Origin: Agromyces humatus
Lineage (GTDB): Bacteria > Actinomycetota > Actinomycetes > Actinomycetales > Microbacteriaceae
DNA length: 64,000 nucleotides
Assembly: GCF_021228295.1 (NCBI RefSeq)
Contig: NZ_JAJQPD010000006.1
Coordinates: 62,001 to 126,000 of the forward strand
Reading direction: 5' to 3'
Below the pieces are notes generated by a model. It ran no database searches and was not told the DNA's origin. It was given only the letters and a program-made list of their open reading frames with translations. Positions within the stretch are counted from its first letter, which is position 1; every line of letters begins with the position of its first letter. A program made the translations under genes and the position numbers. Positions 44,690 through 52,680 of the stretch are shown here, piece after piece.

Positions 44690-45392
44690 GCCGAACGCCG
44701 CAGCGCTGCGCGTGCTCGTCGTCGAGGACGATCCCATCACCGCCGAGGCCCATGCCGCCTACGTCGAACGGGTCGACGGATTCCGCACCGCGGGCGTCGC
44801 GCGCACCGGGCACGAGGCGATCCGGATGCTGCGCGACGCCCGCGAGGGTCGCGCCGAGCCGTTCGACCTCATTCTGCTCGACGTCAATCTGCCCGACACC
44901 ACCGGCATCGAGCTGTGCCGATCGCTCCGCGCGGCCGGCATCGAGATCGACGTCATCGCCGTCACGGCTGTGCGCGACGCCGCCGTCGTGCGGTCGGCCG
45001 TGTCGCTCGGCATCGCGCAGTACCTGATCAAGCCGTTCGGCTTCGCCGCCTTCGCCGAGAAGCTCGCGGCCTACCGCGACTACCACGCGCGCGTCGGCAC
45101 CGCCGTCGTCACCGACCAGCAGGAGGTGGATGCCTCGTTCGCGGCACTGCGCACCGGTTCGACCTCCAGCCTCCCGAAGGGCCTCACACGCGAGACCCTC
45201 GACCTCGTGCGCGCCGCAGTGCGCGACGCGCCGACCGATGCGACATCGGCGACGGAACTCGCCGCGGCGCTCGACCTCTCGCGGGTCACCGCCCGCCGCT
45301 ACCTCGAGCACCTGGCCGACACCGGAGTGGTCGAGCGCGCGAGCCGCTACGGCGCCCCGGGTCGCCCCGAGGTGGAATACCGCCGGCGCTGA
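44682..45392 (+). CDS. Response regulator of the CitB/DcuR family
   Basis: 236 residues. The receiver domain starts RVLVVEDDPITAEAH and has the phospho-acceptor Asp in LILLDVNLPDTTG and the conserved Lys in YLIKPFGF. The C-terminal part has a winged-helix segment (ATELAAALDLSRVTARRYLEHLADTGVVE), as in DcuR and CitB. It is translationally coupled to the kinase gene, and dctA is the likely target. Confidence 0.93.
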   Translation: MAEPNAAALRVLVVEDDPITAEAHAAYVERVDGFRTAGVARTGHEAIRMLRDAREGRAEPFDLILLDVNLPDTTGIELCRSLRAAGIEIDVIAVTAVRDAAVVRSAVSLGIAQYLIKPFGFAAFAEKLAAYRDYHARVGTAVVTDQQEVDASFAALRTGSTSSLPKGLTRETLDLVRAAVRDAPTDATSATELAAALDLSRVTARRYLEHLADTGVVERASRYGAPGRPEVEYRRR

Positions 45393-45467
45393 ACCCACGC
45401 CGCTCATCACGACCAGCCGGTCGACGCCGTCGGAATGCGCGTGCAGCATGCGCACAACCCAGGGGTG

Positions 45468-46340
45468 TCAGACCAGGCGCGGCGGCCCTGCCCGAAGCCG
45501 GTCGCGCGCGTACTCGGCGACCCTGTCGGCGGGCACTTGCCAGTCGGACTCGAGCCACCACGTCGCGCCGGCCGCGGCCCAGGGACCGACGACCGCGGCA
45601 TCGGCGACGGGGTCGACACCACCCGTCGTGCCCTCGTGCACGACGTCGAAGGACCGGTCGGCGAGGCCGAGGCGCTCGCGCTCTGCCATGATCCACGCGA
45701 TCGCCTCGGCGGCGATGTCGGGCGTGTACGTGCGCTGCTGCTCGAGCGGGTCGATGCCGGAGGCATTCGGCGGCGCGTAGTTCGGAATCCATCCGTCGTA
45801 TCGGGCCACGCGCCGCATCGACGTCATGCGCGGCCAGACCCCGACCACCCAGGTGGGAATGCGCGGCTGCTGCACGATCGCCGGCGGCAGCATCGTGTCG
45901 GTGCGCTTCGCCCGGTAGTGCGCGGCTTCGTACTCGAACGGATGACCCTGCCAGAGGTGCTGCATGAGTTCGAGCCCCTCGTCGAGCAGTTCGGCGCGCA
46001 CCTTGCGGCCGGGGTCGTCCTCGAAGATCCAGAACCGTTCTTCGACGTCTTGCGGCACGCCGAGACCGGCCGACAGGATGACTCGACCCCGTGACAGCCG
46101 ATCGACGGTCATCGTCTGCCCTGCGAGCTCCCATGCGCGACGCCGCGGCACGGGCGTGAGCATCGTGCCGAGGCGGATGCGCTCGGTCACCATCGCCGCG
46201 GCCGCGAGCGTCGCCCATGGATCGGTTGCCCAGATGCCCTCCCAGACGAAGAAGGCGTCCCACCCGGATTCCTCGGCGAGCGGTGCGAGCTCGACGGCGA
46301 GTTCGGGGTCGGTTCCGGTGAAGATGAAGCCGTGCTGCAT
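45468..46340 (-). CDS. LLM-class (luciferase-like) flavin-dependent oxidoreductase
   Basis: About 290 residues forming a bacterial-luciferase-like TIM barrel: N-terminal GFIFTGTDPELAVELAPLAEESGWDAFFVWEG, then RIRLGTMLTPVPRRRAWELAGQTMTVDRLSRGRVILSAGLG, both diagnostic. Members use FMN or F420. The cofactor cannot be decided here, although F420 is common in this order. ATG 46340 gives the family-like N-terminus MQHGFIF. ATG 46370, in frame, has GGAG 6 nt upstream and is the alternative. No pathway partners adjoin. Confidence 0.87.
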   Translation of the reverse strand: MQHGFIFTGTDPELAVELAPLAEESGWDAFFVWEGIWATDPWATLAAAAMVTERIRLGTMLTPVPRRRAWELAGQTMTVDRLSRGRVILSAGLGVPQDVEERFWIFEDDPGRKVRAELLDEGLELMQHLWQGHPFEYEAAHYRAKRTDTMLPPAIVQQPRIPTWVVGVWPRMTSMRRVARYDGWIPNYAPPNASGIDPLEQQRTYTPDIAAEAIAWIMAERERLGLADRSFDVVHEGTTGGVDPVADAAVVGPWAAAGATWWLESDWQVPADRVAEYARDRLRAGPPRLV

Positions 46341-46399
46341 GCGGGCGACGCTATCGCGGGCCACCGACATGACCATCTCCGGCCGGCCCCGACGACGGC

Positions 46400-46537
46400 A
46401 TGGTGCGCGACAGCCGCGGCTACCGCGAGGCCATGAACGCGCTCGCGCTCTCGCCCGACGAGGTCGACGTGCTCATCGAGGAGGTTCGCGCCTCGTTCCC
46501 CGTGAACGGTGGGATCTGCGAGGCGCTCGCCGCCTGA
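46400..46537 (+). pseudogene. Remnant of a biliverdin-producing haem oxygenase (C-terminus only)
   Basis: A 45-codon open piece that starts YREAMNALALSPDE, continues VDVLIEEVRASF and ends in a stop. It aligns end to end with the last 36 residues of HmuO-type haem oxygenases as I remember them (shared Y-R, N-x-L-x-L-S, L, E, F, N and final L in register). Nothing upstream resembles the catalytic core. That space is taken by the divergent LLM gene, and the frame closes at a TGA 30 nt before the ATG. I read it as a decayed gene end. Confidence 0.55.
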
Positions 46538-46697
46538 GCGAGCGGATGCCGCGTCCCGGGCTTCGCGAGGGTCATCCGCTCGGATGATTTCATTCGCGGA
46601 TCCCGGTCGGCGCGGGCATCTGCTCGGTAGACTGCAACGACATCACGCCGCTTGTTGACCCGGCGTTCCGCCGCGTCCGACGACTGGAGCCTGCTGC

Positions 46698-47456
46698 ATG
46701 ATCCACACCGCACTGATCCCGTTCCTCGATCCCGAGTCGATCATCGCCGCGGCCGGGCCGTGGGCGCTGCTGGTGGTGTGCTTCATCGTGTTCGCCGAGA
46801 CCGGGCTGCTCGTGGGCTTCCTGCTCCCCGGGGACACGCTCCTCGTCATCTCGGGCCTCCTGTCGAATTCCGAGGTCGTGCCACCGAACGGCGTCTTCGG
46901 CGTCTCGGTCTGGATCGTGGCGGTCCTCATCGCCGTCGCCGCGTTCCTCGGCGGCGAGGTCGGCTACGAGATCGGGCATCGAGGGGGCCCGAAGGTCTTC
47001 GAACGCAAGGAGAGCGGCCTCTTCAGCGTCAAGAACGTCGAGCGCACGAACGCCTTCTTCGACCGGTTCGGCGGGGTCACGATCATCCTCGCCCGCTTCG
47101 TGCCGATCGTGCGCACATTCGCCCCCGTGGCCGCCGGCGTCGGACACATGCCCCGCGGCAAGTACACGCTCTACAACTTCATCGGCGCGGTCCTCTGGGG
47201 CTTCGGACTCACGATGTTCGGGTACCTCGTCAGTTTCATCCCCCCGGTCGCCAACCTCGTGCGCGACTACATCGACGTCATCCTGCTCATCGCCGTGGGC
47301 GGCACTGCCCTCATCACCGCCTGGCACTACTTCAGCGAACGGCGCAAGGCGAAGAAGGCTGAGGCCGCCGGCCAAGACGTCGTGACCGACCACGACGAGG
47401 CCGAGCACCTCGTGCTCGACCCCGAGGTGTTCGAGCGCGGTCCCGAAGAACGATGA
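46698..47456 (+). CDS. DedA-family membrane protein
   Basis: A 252-residue polytopic protein of the DedA/SNARE-associated family. Hallmarks are FAETGLLVGFLLPGDTLL, GEVGYEIGHRGG, and FFDRFGGVTIILARFVPIVRTFAPVAAGVGHMPRGKYTLYN with the conserved Arg residues. The family is tied to lipid flipping and proton-motive-force maintenance. The C-terminal tail of about 45 residues is charged and cytosolic. A TAGACT -10 lies at 46628-46633. Confidence 0.92.
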   Translation: MIHTALIPFLDPESIIAAAGPWALLVVCFIVFAETGLLVGFLLPGDTLLVISGLLSNSEVVPPNGVFGVSVWIVAVLIAVAAFLGGEVGYEIGHRGGPKVFERKESGLFSVKNVERTNAFFDRFGGVTIILARFVPIVRTFAPVAAGVGHMPRGKYTLYNFIGAVLWGFGLTMFGYLVSFIPPVANLVRDYIDVILLIAVGGTALITAWHYFSERRKAKKAEAAGQDVVTDHDEAEHLVLDPEVFERGPEER

Positions 47457-47619
47457 GCCCCGCTCGATCGAGCACGCCCGCCGGCTGAGACCTCGAGCCG
47501 GTGGCGTCGCATTCGCCGGGGCCGTCAGCTCGTGCATTCGCCGACTCGGTGTTTCGCGCGGTTGTTCTGAACGGCCGTGGTGGGTTGCGAGTCGTTCGCC
47601 CAGACGGACCGGCTTGACC

Positions 47620-48459
47620 TTACTTGACGGCGCCGGCGGAGAGCCCCGCGACAAGGTAGCGCTGAACGAACAGGAACGCGAGGATGATCGGCAGCGACAC
47701 GGTGATCGATGCCGCCATGAGCTCGTTCCACAGCACATCGGATTCACTGGAGTACGACTGGAGCCCGATCGGCAGCGTCCGCGTGTCGTTGTTCGTGAGA
47801 ACGGATGCGAAGAGCACCTCGCTCCACGCGTTGATGAAGGCGAACACCCCGACGGCGATGATCCCGGGCCTCGCAACCGGGAGGACGACCCGGAACAGCG
47901 CACCGAGCCGGCTCGACCCGTCGATCATCGCCGCCTCTTCGAGTTCGCGAGGGATGCCGCGAAGGTAGCCCGACAGCATCCAGATGGAGAACGGGAGCGA
48001 GAACGTCAGATACGTGATGATCAGGCCCAGGTAGTTCCCGTTGAGCTGCAGGCCGATGGCTCGCTGGATCTGAGTGAAGATCAGGAAGAGCGGCAGGAGG
48101 AAGAGGATTCCGGGGAACATCTGCGTCGAGAGGATGACGAGGCTGAAGGGCCGTTTGAGCGGGAAGGAGAGTCGCGCGATCGCGTATGAGGCGAAGATCG
48201 AAATCAGGACCGACAGCGCGGTGGCCGTCATCGTCACGATGACGGAGTTGACGAAGTAGTCCGCCAGGGGCACGGTCCGCCACATCTCGATGAACGGCTC
48301 GACGGTCAGGGAGCTCGGAATCCACGTGAATCTGCCGCGGACGTCTTCGAGGGGTTTGAACGCCGTCGCGACGATGATGTACAGCGGCACGACGACGAAC
48401 AGGCTGAGCAGCGTCAGAACGATCGCTCTCGCGATACGGAACCCTCGTGTCTCAATCAT
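47620..48459 (-). CDS. Sugar ABC transporter permease (MalG-like)
   Basis: A 279-residue carbohydrate-uptake permease (CUT1 type). Six helices are apparent. The EAA loop EEAAMIDGSSRLGALFRVVLPVARPG contacts the ATPase. The N-terminus has the usual long helix and the WIPSSLTVEPFIEMW segment. It overlaps the MalF-like gene by 8 nt. No ATPase gene is present in the locus, so a shared MsiK-type ATPase encoded elsewhere is likely, as is common in actinobacteria. Confidence 0.92.
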   Translation of the reverse strand: MIETRGFRIARAIVLTLLSLFVVVPLYIIVATAFKPLEDVRGRFTWIPSSLTVEPFIEMWRTVPLADYFVNSVIVTMTATALSVLISIFASYAIARLSFPLKRPFSLVILSTQMFPGILFLLPLFLIFTQIQRAIGLQLNGNYLGLIITYLTFSLPFSIWMLSGYLRGIPRELEEAAMIDGSSRLGALFRVVLPVARPGIIAVGVFAFINAWSEVLFASVLTNNDTRTLPIGLQSYSSESDVLWNELMAASITVSLPIILAFLFVQRYLVAGLSAGAVK

Positions 48460-49459
48460 CTTCTCTTCCCTTCGGCAGCACCATCCGGATGTAGACCGCC
48501 GAGACCGCGAGGAGGCCGAGGAGCAGGAGGAGGCTCATCGCGCCGCCGAGCCCGAAGTCCCACTGGAGGAACGAGTTCGAGAAGATGAGCGGCGAGACGA
48601 GCATCGCCTGGTCGGGTGAAGCCGGACCGAAGAGCACGAACGGAACGGTGAACTGATTGAAGAGCCACAGTGCCATCAAGAGGACGAGGGCCCCGTTCGC
48701 GCTGCTCACCATGGGCAGCGTGATGTGCCAGAACTGCCGCCAGTTGGATGCGCCGTCGAGTGCTGCGGCCTCGTACGCCTCTTGGGGAACATTCTGGATG
48801 GCGGCCAGGAGCATGAGGAATGCGAAGGGCCAGTAGCTCCAGATGCTCACGACGACGAGCGCGAAGAAGGCATTGTCGCCGATGAGCCAGAACGGATTCT
48901 CGTCGATCAGTCCGAGATCCGAGAGCAGGGTGTTCACCATGCCGTCGCGCTGGTTGAACATGAACGCCCAGGCGATGCATCCGACGTACATCGGAATCGC
49001 GTACGGGACGAGGAAGAGGGTCCGCAGGATCCCGCGACCCCGGAACGAGGAGTTCAGGAACACCGCCGCAGCCATGCCCAGGACCCACGTGAACCCCAGC
49101 ACGATCACGACGTAGAGCACGGTGCGTCCCGCGGTCGCGAAGAACTCCGCCCCCGTGGCCGTGCCGGGGTCGAGTCCTCGGATGAAGTTGTCGAGCCCGA
49201 CGAACGGCGCCTGCGTCCAGTTGCGGATGTGGCGCTGATCCAGGTCGTGGAACGCGATCCACCCCCCGATCATCATCGGGATGATGTGGATGGCGAGTTC
49301 GAGCGCCGCGGCCGGAACGATCAGCAGAAGCCCCAGCCGGGCACCGCGTCGGGCCTCGCCACGACGCCGCTGCCGTTTCGACGGCGGCCCCGGCGCCGGC
49401 TTCGGCTTCGAGGCCGACACCGACGGGGCCGCGGCCGCGGGGGCGGAAAGGGTGGTCAT
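48452..49459 (-). CDS. Sugar ABC transporter permease (MalF-like)
   Basis: A 335-residue CUT1 permease. An Ala/Pro/Lys-rich N-terminal tail (about 1-45) is cytosolic. Helices follow, with the EAA loop YEAAALDGASNWRQFWHITLPMVSS. FYWPFAFLML- and PFVLFGPASP-type segments lie around it. It lies 50 nt after the binding-protein gene and is coupled to the second permease. Confidence 0.92.
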   Translation of the reverse strand: MTTLSAPAAAAPSVSASKPKPAPGPPSKRQRRRGEARRGARLGLLLIVPAAALELAIHIIPMMIGGWIAFHDLDQRHIRNWTQAPFVGLDNFIRGLDPGTATGAEFFATAGRTVLYVVIVLGFTWVLGMAAAVFLNSSFRGRGILRTLFLVPYAIPMYVGCIAWAFMFNQRDGMVNTLLSDLGLIDENPFWLIGDNAFFALVVVSIWSYWPFAFLMLLAAIQNVPQEAYEAAALDGASNWRQFWHITLPMVSSANGALVLLMALWLFNQFTVPFVLFGPASPDQAMLVSPLIFSNSFLQWDFGLGGAMSLLLLLGLLAVSAVYIRMVLPKGREDD

Positions 49460-49509
49460 GAGTCGATGCCCTCCCGCGCCGGGGGCCTGTGCCCCCGGCG
49501 CGTGGTCGG

Positions 49510-50823
49510 TCAGTTGCTGTTGATCTGGTCCTGGGCGGTACGGAGGAGCGCGGCCAGATCCGGCTCACCACCCGTCGCGAACGTCTGGAATGCCTCGCGC
49601 ACGGCGTTGCCGACGCCGGCCTCGATCTCGCCGATGTTCTCGACCGCCGGGAACCCGACAGCCGCGTCCGCGATCGTCTGTCGACGGACGTCGATCGTGA
49701 GGTCGTTGCTGCTGGCGAGCGGCTCCTCCTCGTATGCGGCTTCCACGACGGGGAGGACGTCGAACATCTCAGCGACGAAGGACTGCTCTGCAGCGCTCGT
49801 GAGGTGGGCCACGAGCTGGAACGACTCCGCCTTGTGCTGCGAGTCGGCGGACACCACGAGATCGATGCCGGCGATGTGGCTCTGGACGTTCTCGCCACCC
49901 TCGATGACCGGCATCGGAGCCGCCTCCCAGTCCACGAAGTCTCGGCCCTCGAACTGCGCGACCGGGTTCTGACTGAAGAGCATCGCAGCCTCGCCGTCGA
50001 TGAACCGATCGGTGGCTTCACCCATGGCGCCGAGCTCGGCATCCGACGGCGACATGAGGCCGTCCTCCGTCATCAGGTCGAGGAGGCGCTGGCTCCCCGC
50101 TACTTGCGCGGGGCTGGTGAATGTCGCCGCACCGTCGGAGTCGACGAACGAGCCGCCCTCCTGCTGACCCAGGATGAACGACAGGTGCGCGTTGACGTTG
50201 ACGGCCGCGGCCGGGTAGGAGATGCCCCACTGATCCGGCTGCCCGTCGCCGTCCTTGTCAAGGGTGAGGGCCTGACCGACCTCGACGAACTCCTCCCACG
50301 TCGCGGGCGGTCCCTCGATCCCCTCTGCCTCGAACAGCGCGGGGTTGTAGTAGAGCGAGTAGGCGCTGGACAGGTACGGAACGGCGACCTGACCCAGGTC
50401 GGGTACGACCGCGGCGTCCCACGTCGCGGGGATGAAGTGCTCCTCGCCCCCGATGGCGTCGAGGTACTCGCCCTCGACCGGCTCGAACCCGCCGGACGCC
50501 GTCAAGGAGGCGACCCAGGTCGACCCGATGCTCAGGACATCCGGGCCCGTTCCCGAGCTCACGGCGGTGAGGATGCGGTTGTACAGGTCCGCCCACGGGA
50601 TGACCTCGATCTCGACCTCGATCCCGGTCTCCTCGGTGAATGCGGCCACACTCTCGGCCCAGGCCTGCTCCGACTCGGCGACGGATGCCGCCTGCTGCGT
50701 CGCCCACCAGGTGAGCGTCACCTCGTCGTCGGCCTCTGCGTTCGCACATCCCGCGAGTGTGCCCGCCGTCAACGCCACTGCGCCGAGCGCAGCGAGCACC
50801 TTTCCTCTTGCCGCCATGGTCAT
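49510..50823 (-). CDS. Sugar ABC transporter substrate-binding lipoprotein
   Basis: A 437-residue extracellular solute-binding protein family 1. The signal ends in the lipobox LAGC (about 23-26). The mature part starts VTLTWWATQQAA and includes WADLYNRILTAVSSGTGPDVLSIGSTW, PYLSSAYSLYYNPALFEAEGI and GEAAMLFSQNP, all family features. Several acidic surface stretches are present. ATG 50823 has GAGGAG 6 nt upstream. A TetR-type operator lies 67 nt upstream. Because of the neighbouring beta-mannosidase, manno-oligosaccharides are the likely ligands. Confidence 0.92.
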   Translation of the reverse strand: MTMAARGKVLAALGAVALTAGTLAGCANAEADDEVTLTWWATQQAASVAESEQAWAESVAAFTEETGIEVEIEVIPWADLYNRILTAVSSGTGPDVLSIGSTWVASLTASGGFEPVEGEYLDAIGGEEHFIPATWDAAVVPDLGQVAVPYLSSAYSLYYNPALFEAEGIEGPPATWEEFVEVGQALTLDKDGDGQPDQWGISYPAAAVNVNAHLSFILGQQEGGSFVDSDGAATFTSPAQVAGSQRLLDLMTEDGLMSPSDAELGAMGEATDRFIDGEAAMLFSQNPVAQFEGRDFVDWEAAPMPVIEGGENVQSHIAGIDLVVSADSQHKAESFQLVAHLTSAAEQSFVAEMFDVLPVVEAAYEEEPLASSNDLTIDVRRQTIADAAVGFPAVENIGEIEAGVGNAVREAFQTFATGGEPDLAALLRTAQDQINSN

Positions 50824-50887
50824 CGCCAGCTCCTCTTCGCGCCGACAACGGCGTCGGCCTCTGGGAACCCTGCCATCGAACCGCATG

Positions 50888-50909
50888 ATTAGTCAAGTTG
50901 TACTAGTCA
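50888..50909 (-). promoter_or_regulatory. TetR-type operator before the sugar transporter operon
   Basis: Palindrome TAGTCAAGTTGTACTA (50890-50905) with the form TAGT-xx-A-xx-T-xx-ACTA. Read on the minus strand, GACTAGTACAACTTGACTAAT is nearly the same as the site at 51601-51622. It lies 67-82 nt upstream of the binding-protein start, in the promoter region. Confidence 0.75.
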
Positions 50910-50962
50910 ATCCGTATCAAAAGTTGCGCCGACGATGTCGCCCGCCCCGACCCGTCGACGCC

Positions 50963-51568
50963 CTACGCATCCAGCATGTGATGCGCAGTGCGACGCCAGA
51001 CGTCGAGGTGCGGGTCGGTGGCGAAGTCCTTCGGCGCGAACGCGTAGGTGAGCGCGACGCCGCGCATGCTGTTGTGCAGGAGCGAGATCAGGTCGGCGAA
51101 GCGCGGGTGGGCCGTGTGCCGCTCGCCGAACAGGCGCTGGATGCGATCACGGTTGCGACGGCCGAGTTCCCGCTCGCGCGGGCCGAGCGTGGCCGCCAGC
51201 GCCGGGTTGTGCGCCGAGGCGACCCAGAGCTGGAGGGCCGCACGGAACAGCGCGCCGTGGAACATGCTCCACATCACGTCGACGGCGCGATCGATGTCTC
51301 CGCCGACGTCGAGGACTTCCTCGTCGACATCGAGCCCGCCGTCACGCTGCGCGGCGAGGTGATGGACGGCGGCGATCAGCAGATCCTCCCTGGAGGGGAA
51401 CTGGTGCAGGATGCTGCCGCGGGACACTCCCGCGATCTCCTGTATGCGGGAGGTCGTGGTGGCGCTGTAGCCCTCGTCCGCGAGGCACGTCACCGCCGCG
51501 GCGAGGATGCGCTCGCGCGTGTCCCACGCGCGAGCTTGCACCGGAAGGGCAGGAGGCGAGGGAGTCAC
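50963..51568 (-). CDS. TetR-family transcriptional regulator
   Basis: 201 residues. The N-terminal HTH reads TRERILAAAVTCLADEGYSATTTSRIQEIAGVSRGSILHQFPSREDLLIAAVHHLA, typical of TetR. The C-terminal ligand domain is helical and starts near the GGDIDRAVDVMWSMFHGALF stretch. GTG 51568 is the start. One operator lies 36 nt upstream of its own gene, and the other precedes the transporter operon it faces downstream, so it probably represses itself, the transporter and the SDR-mannosidase operon. The ligand may be a sugar or a metabolite of the SDR. Confidence 0.9.
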   Translation of the reverse strand: MTPSPPALPVQARAWDTRERILAAAVTCLADEGYSATTTSRIQEIAGVSRGSILHQFPSREDLLIAAVHHLAAQRDGGLDVDEEVLDVGGDIDRAVDVMWSMFHGALFRAALQLWVASAHNPALAATLGPRERELGRRNRDRIQRLFGERHTAHPRFADLISLLHNSMRGVALTYAFAPKDFATDPHLDVWRRTAHHMLDA

Positions 51569-51600
51569 ACTGTCACCATAGTCGGGGTGCGACGTCCGGT

Positions 51601-51622
51601 GACTAGTACAGATTGACTAATT
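51601..51622 (+). promoter_or_regulatory. TetR-type operator in the tetR / SDR divergent region
   Basis: Palindrome TAGTACAGATTGACTA (51604-51619), same form as the site at 50890-50905. It sits between tetR (minus) and the SDR operon (plus) and can control both. Confidence 0.78.
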
Positions 51623-51686
51623 CGTTCGTGGATGGCAGAGTTCCCGGGAGGCCGCCGGTGGCGTCGGCACGGAGAGGAACTTTTCG

Positions 51687-51734
51687 ATGACGATACCCCG
51701 CACCACCCCGCCCCTTGCGGGAGTCTCCGCGTGA
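51687..51734 (+). CDS. Possible 15-codon leader peptide coupled to the SDR gene
   Basis: ATG 51687 follows a strong ribosome site (GGAGAGGAA, 7 nt away) and encodes MTIPRTTPPLAGVSA. Its TGA overlaps the GTG start of the SDR gene (GTGA). It could couple translation to the SDR. Alternatively it marks a frameshifted true N-terminus. It is too short for family assignment. Confidence 0.4.
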   Translation: MTIPRTTPPLAGVSA

Positions 51735-52561
51735 CCGGACGATTGGAGGGGCGCTCAGCCCTCGTGACGGGCTCCGGTCGCGGCATAGGACTCGAGATCG
51801 CCCGCAGACTGGCGTCCGAAGGCGCCCGCGTCGTGGTCAACGACCTCGACCAGGCACCCGCCGACGAGACCGTCGCGCTCGTCCGCGAGGAGGGCGGAAT
51901 CGCCGTTCCGTGCATCGGGTCGGTCACCGATCCCGCGTTCGCGGAGCGCGTGGTCGCCACAGCGGTCGACGCGTTCGGCGGGATCGACATCATCGTCAAC
52001 AACGCCGGGTACACCTGGGATGCCATCCTGCAGCGGACGACGGACCAGCAATGGGATGCCATGCTCGACCTCCACGTGACGGCGCCCTTCCGCATCCTCC
52101 GCGCGGCGCAGCCCGTGATCGCCGCCGCAGCCAAGACCGAGATCGCCCAGACGGGATCGGCCCGCTGCCGCAAGGTGGTCAACATCTCGTCGGTCGCCGG
52201 TCTCTCGGGGAACCCCGGGCAGGCCGCATACGGCGCCGCCAAGGCCGGCGTGACCGGCCTCACGAAGACGATCGCGAAGGAGTGGGGCCGGTACAACGTC
52301 ACCGTCAATGCCGTCGCGTTCGGCCTCATCCAGACGCGGCTGACCTCCGCGCTGGGGGACGGCGGCGAGATCGAGATCGACGGCAACCGCGTCCGCGTCG
52401 GGGTCAACGATCAGGTGCTCGAATCGGCCAAGCGCCTCATCCCGCTCGGCAGGGCAGGCACGCCGGCCGAGGCCGCCGCTGCCGTCGTGCTGCTCTGTCT
52501 TCCCGAATCCGACTACATCACCGGCGAGACGCTCGTCTGCGGCGGCGGCTGGAACGGCTGA
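51731..52561 (+). CDS. Short-chain dehydrogenase/reductase
   Basis: A 276-residue Rossmann-fold NAD(P)-dependent oxidoreductase. Cofactor loop TGSGRGIG (about 13-20), NNAG (about 90), and catalytic Ser-Tyr-Lys in SSVAGLSGNPGQAAYGAAKAG. An Asp after the second strand (VVVNDLD) suggests NAD(H) preference. A longer than usual insert before RLIPLGRAGTP (GDGGEIEIDGNRVRVG) is notable. GTG 51731 has GGGAG 7 nt upstream; ATG 51632 would add 33 unrelated residues. It leads an operon with a 33-residue peptide gene and a beta-mannosidase. Confidence 0.9.
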   Translation: MTGRLEGRSALVTGSGRGIGLEIARRLASEGARVVVNDLDQAPADETVALVREEGGIAVPCIGSVTDPAFAERVVATAVDAFGGIDIIVNNAGYTWDAILQRTTDQQWDAMLDLHVTAPFRILRAAQPVIAAAAKTEIAQTGSARCRKVVNISSVAGLSGNPGQAAYGAAKAGVTGLTKTIAKEWGRYNVTVNAVAFGLIQTRLTSALGDGGEIEIDGNRVRVGVNDQVLESAKRLIPLGRAGTPAEAAAAVVLLCLPESDYITGETLVCGGGWNG

Positions 52562-52578
52562 GCTCGAGGAGGAGCACC

Positions 52579-52680
52579 ATGACCACACCCCCATCCGGCG
52601 ACCCTGGCACGCTCGTGCCGCTCCCGGAGTTCGGCCGAGAACGCGATCCCCAGTGCGAGCTGCTGACGGTGGACCGATGA
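52579..52680 (+). CDS. Short coupled ORF between SDR and beta-mannosidase (33 aa)
   Basis: A 33-codon open frame with a strong ribosome site (GAGGAGG, about 7 nt before ATG 52579). Its stop overlaps the start of the GH2 gene (ATGA). The peptide starts MTTPPSGDPGTLVPLPEFGR and is Pro-, Asp- and Glu-rich with no membrane segment. No family is recognised. It may serve only to couple translation or be the stump of a lost gene. It is too short to judge codon use. Confidence 0.45.
   Translation: MTTPPSGDPGTLVPLPEFGRERDPQCELLTVDR

Noticed and set aside
47461..47502. Short palindromes after the DedA gene (GCTCGATCGAGC and CCGGCT/AGCCGG).
   Set aside because: Stems are short, with no T-tract; too weak to call as a terminator.
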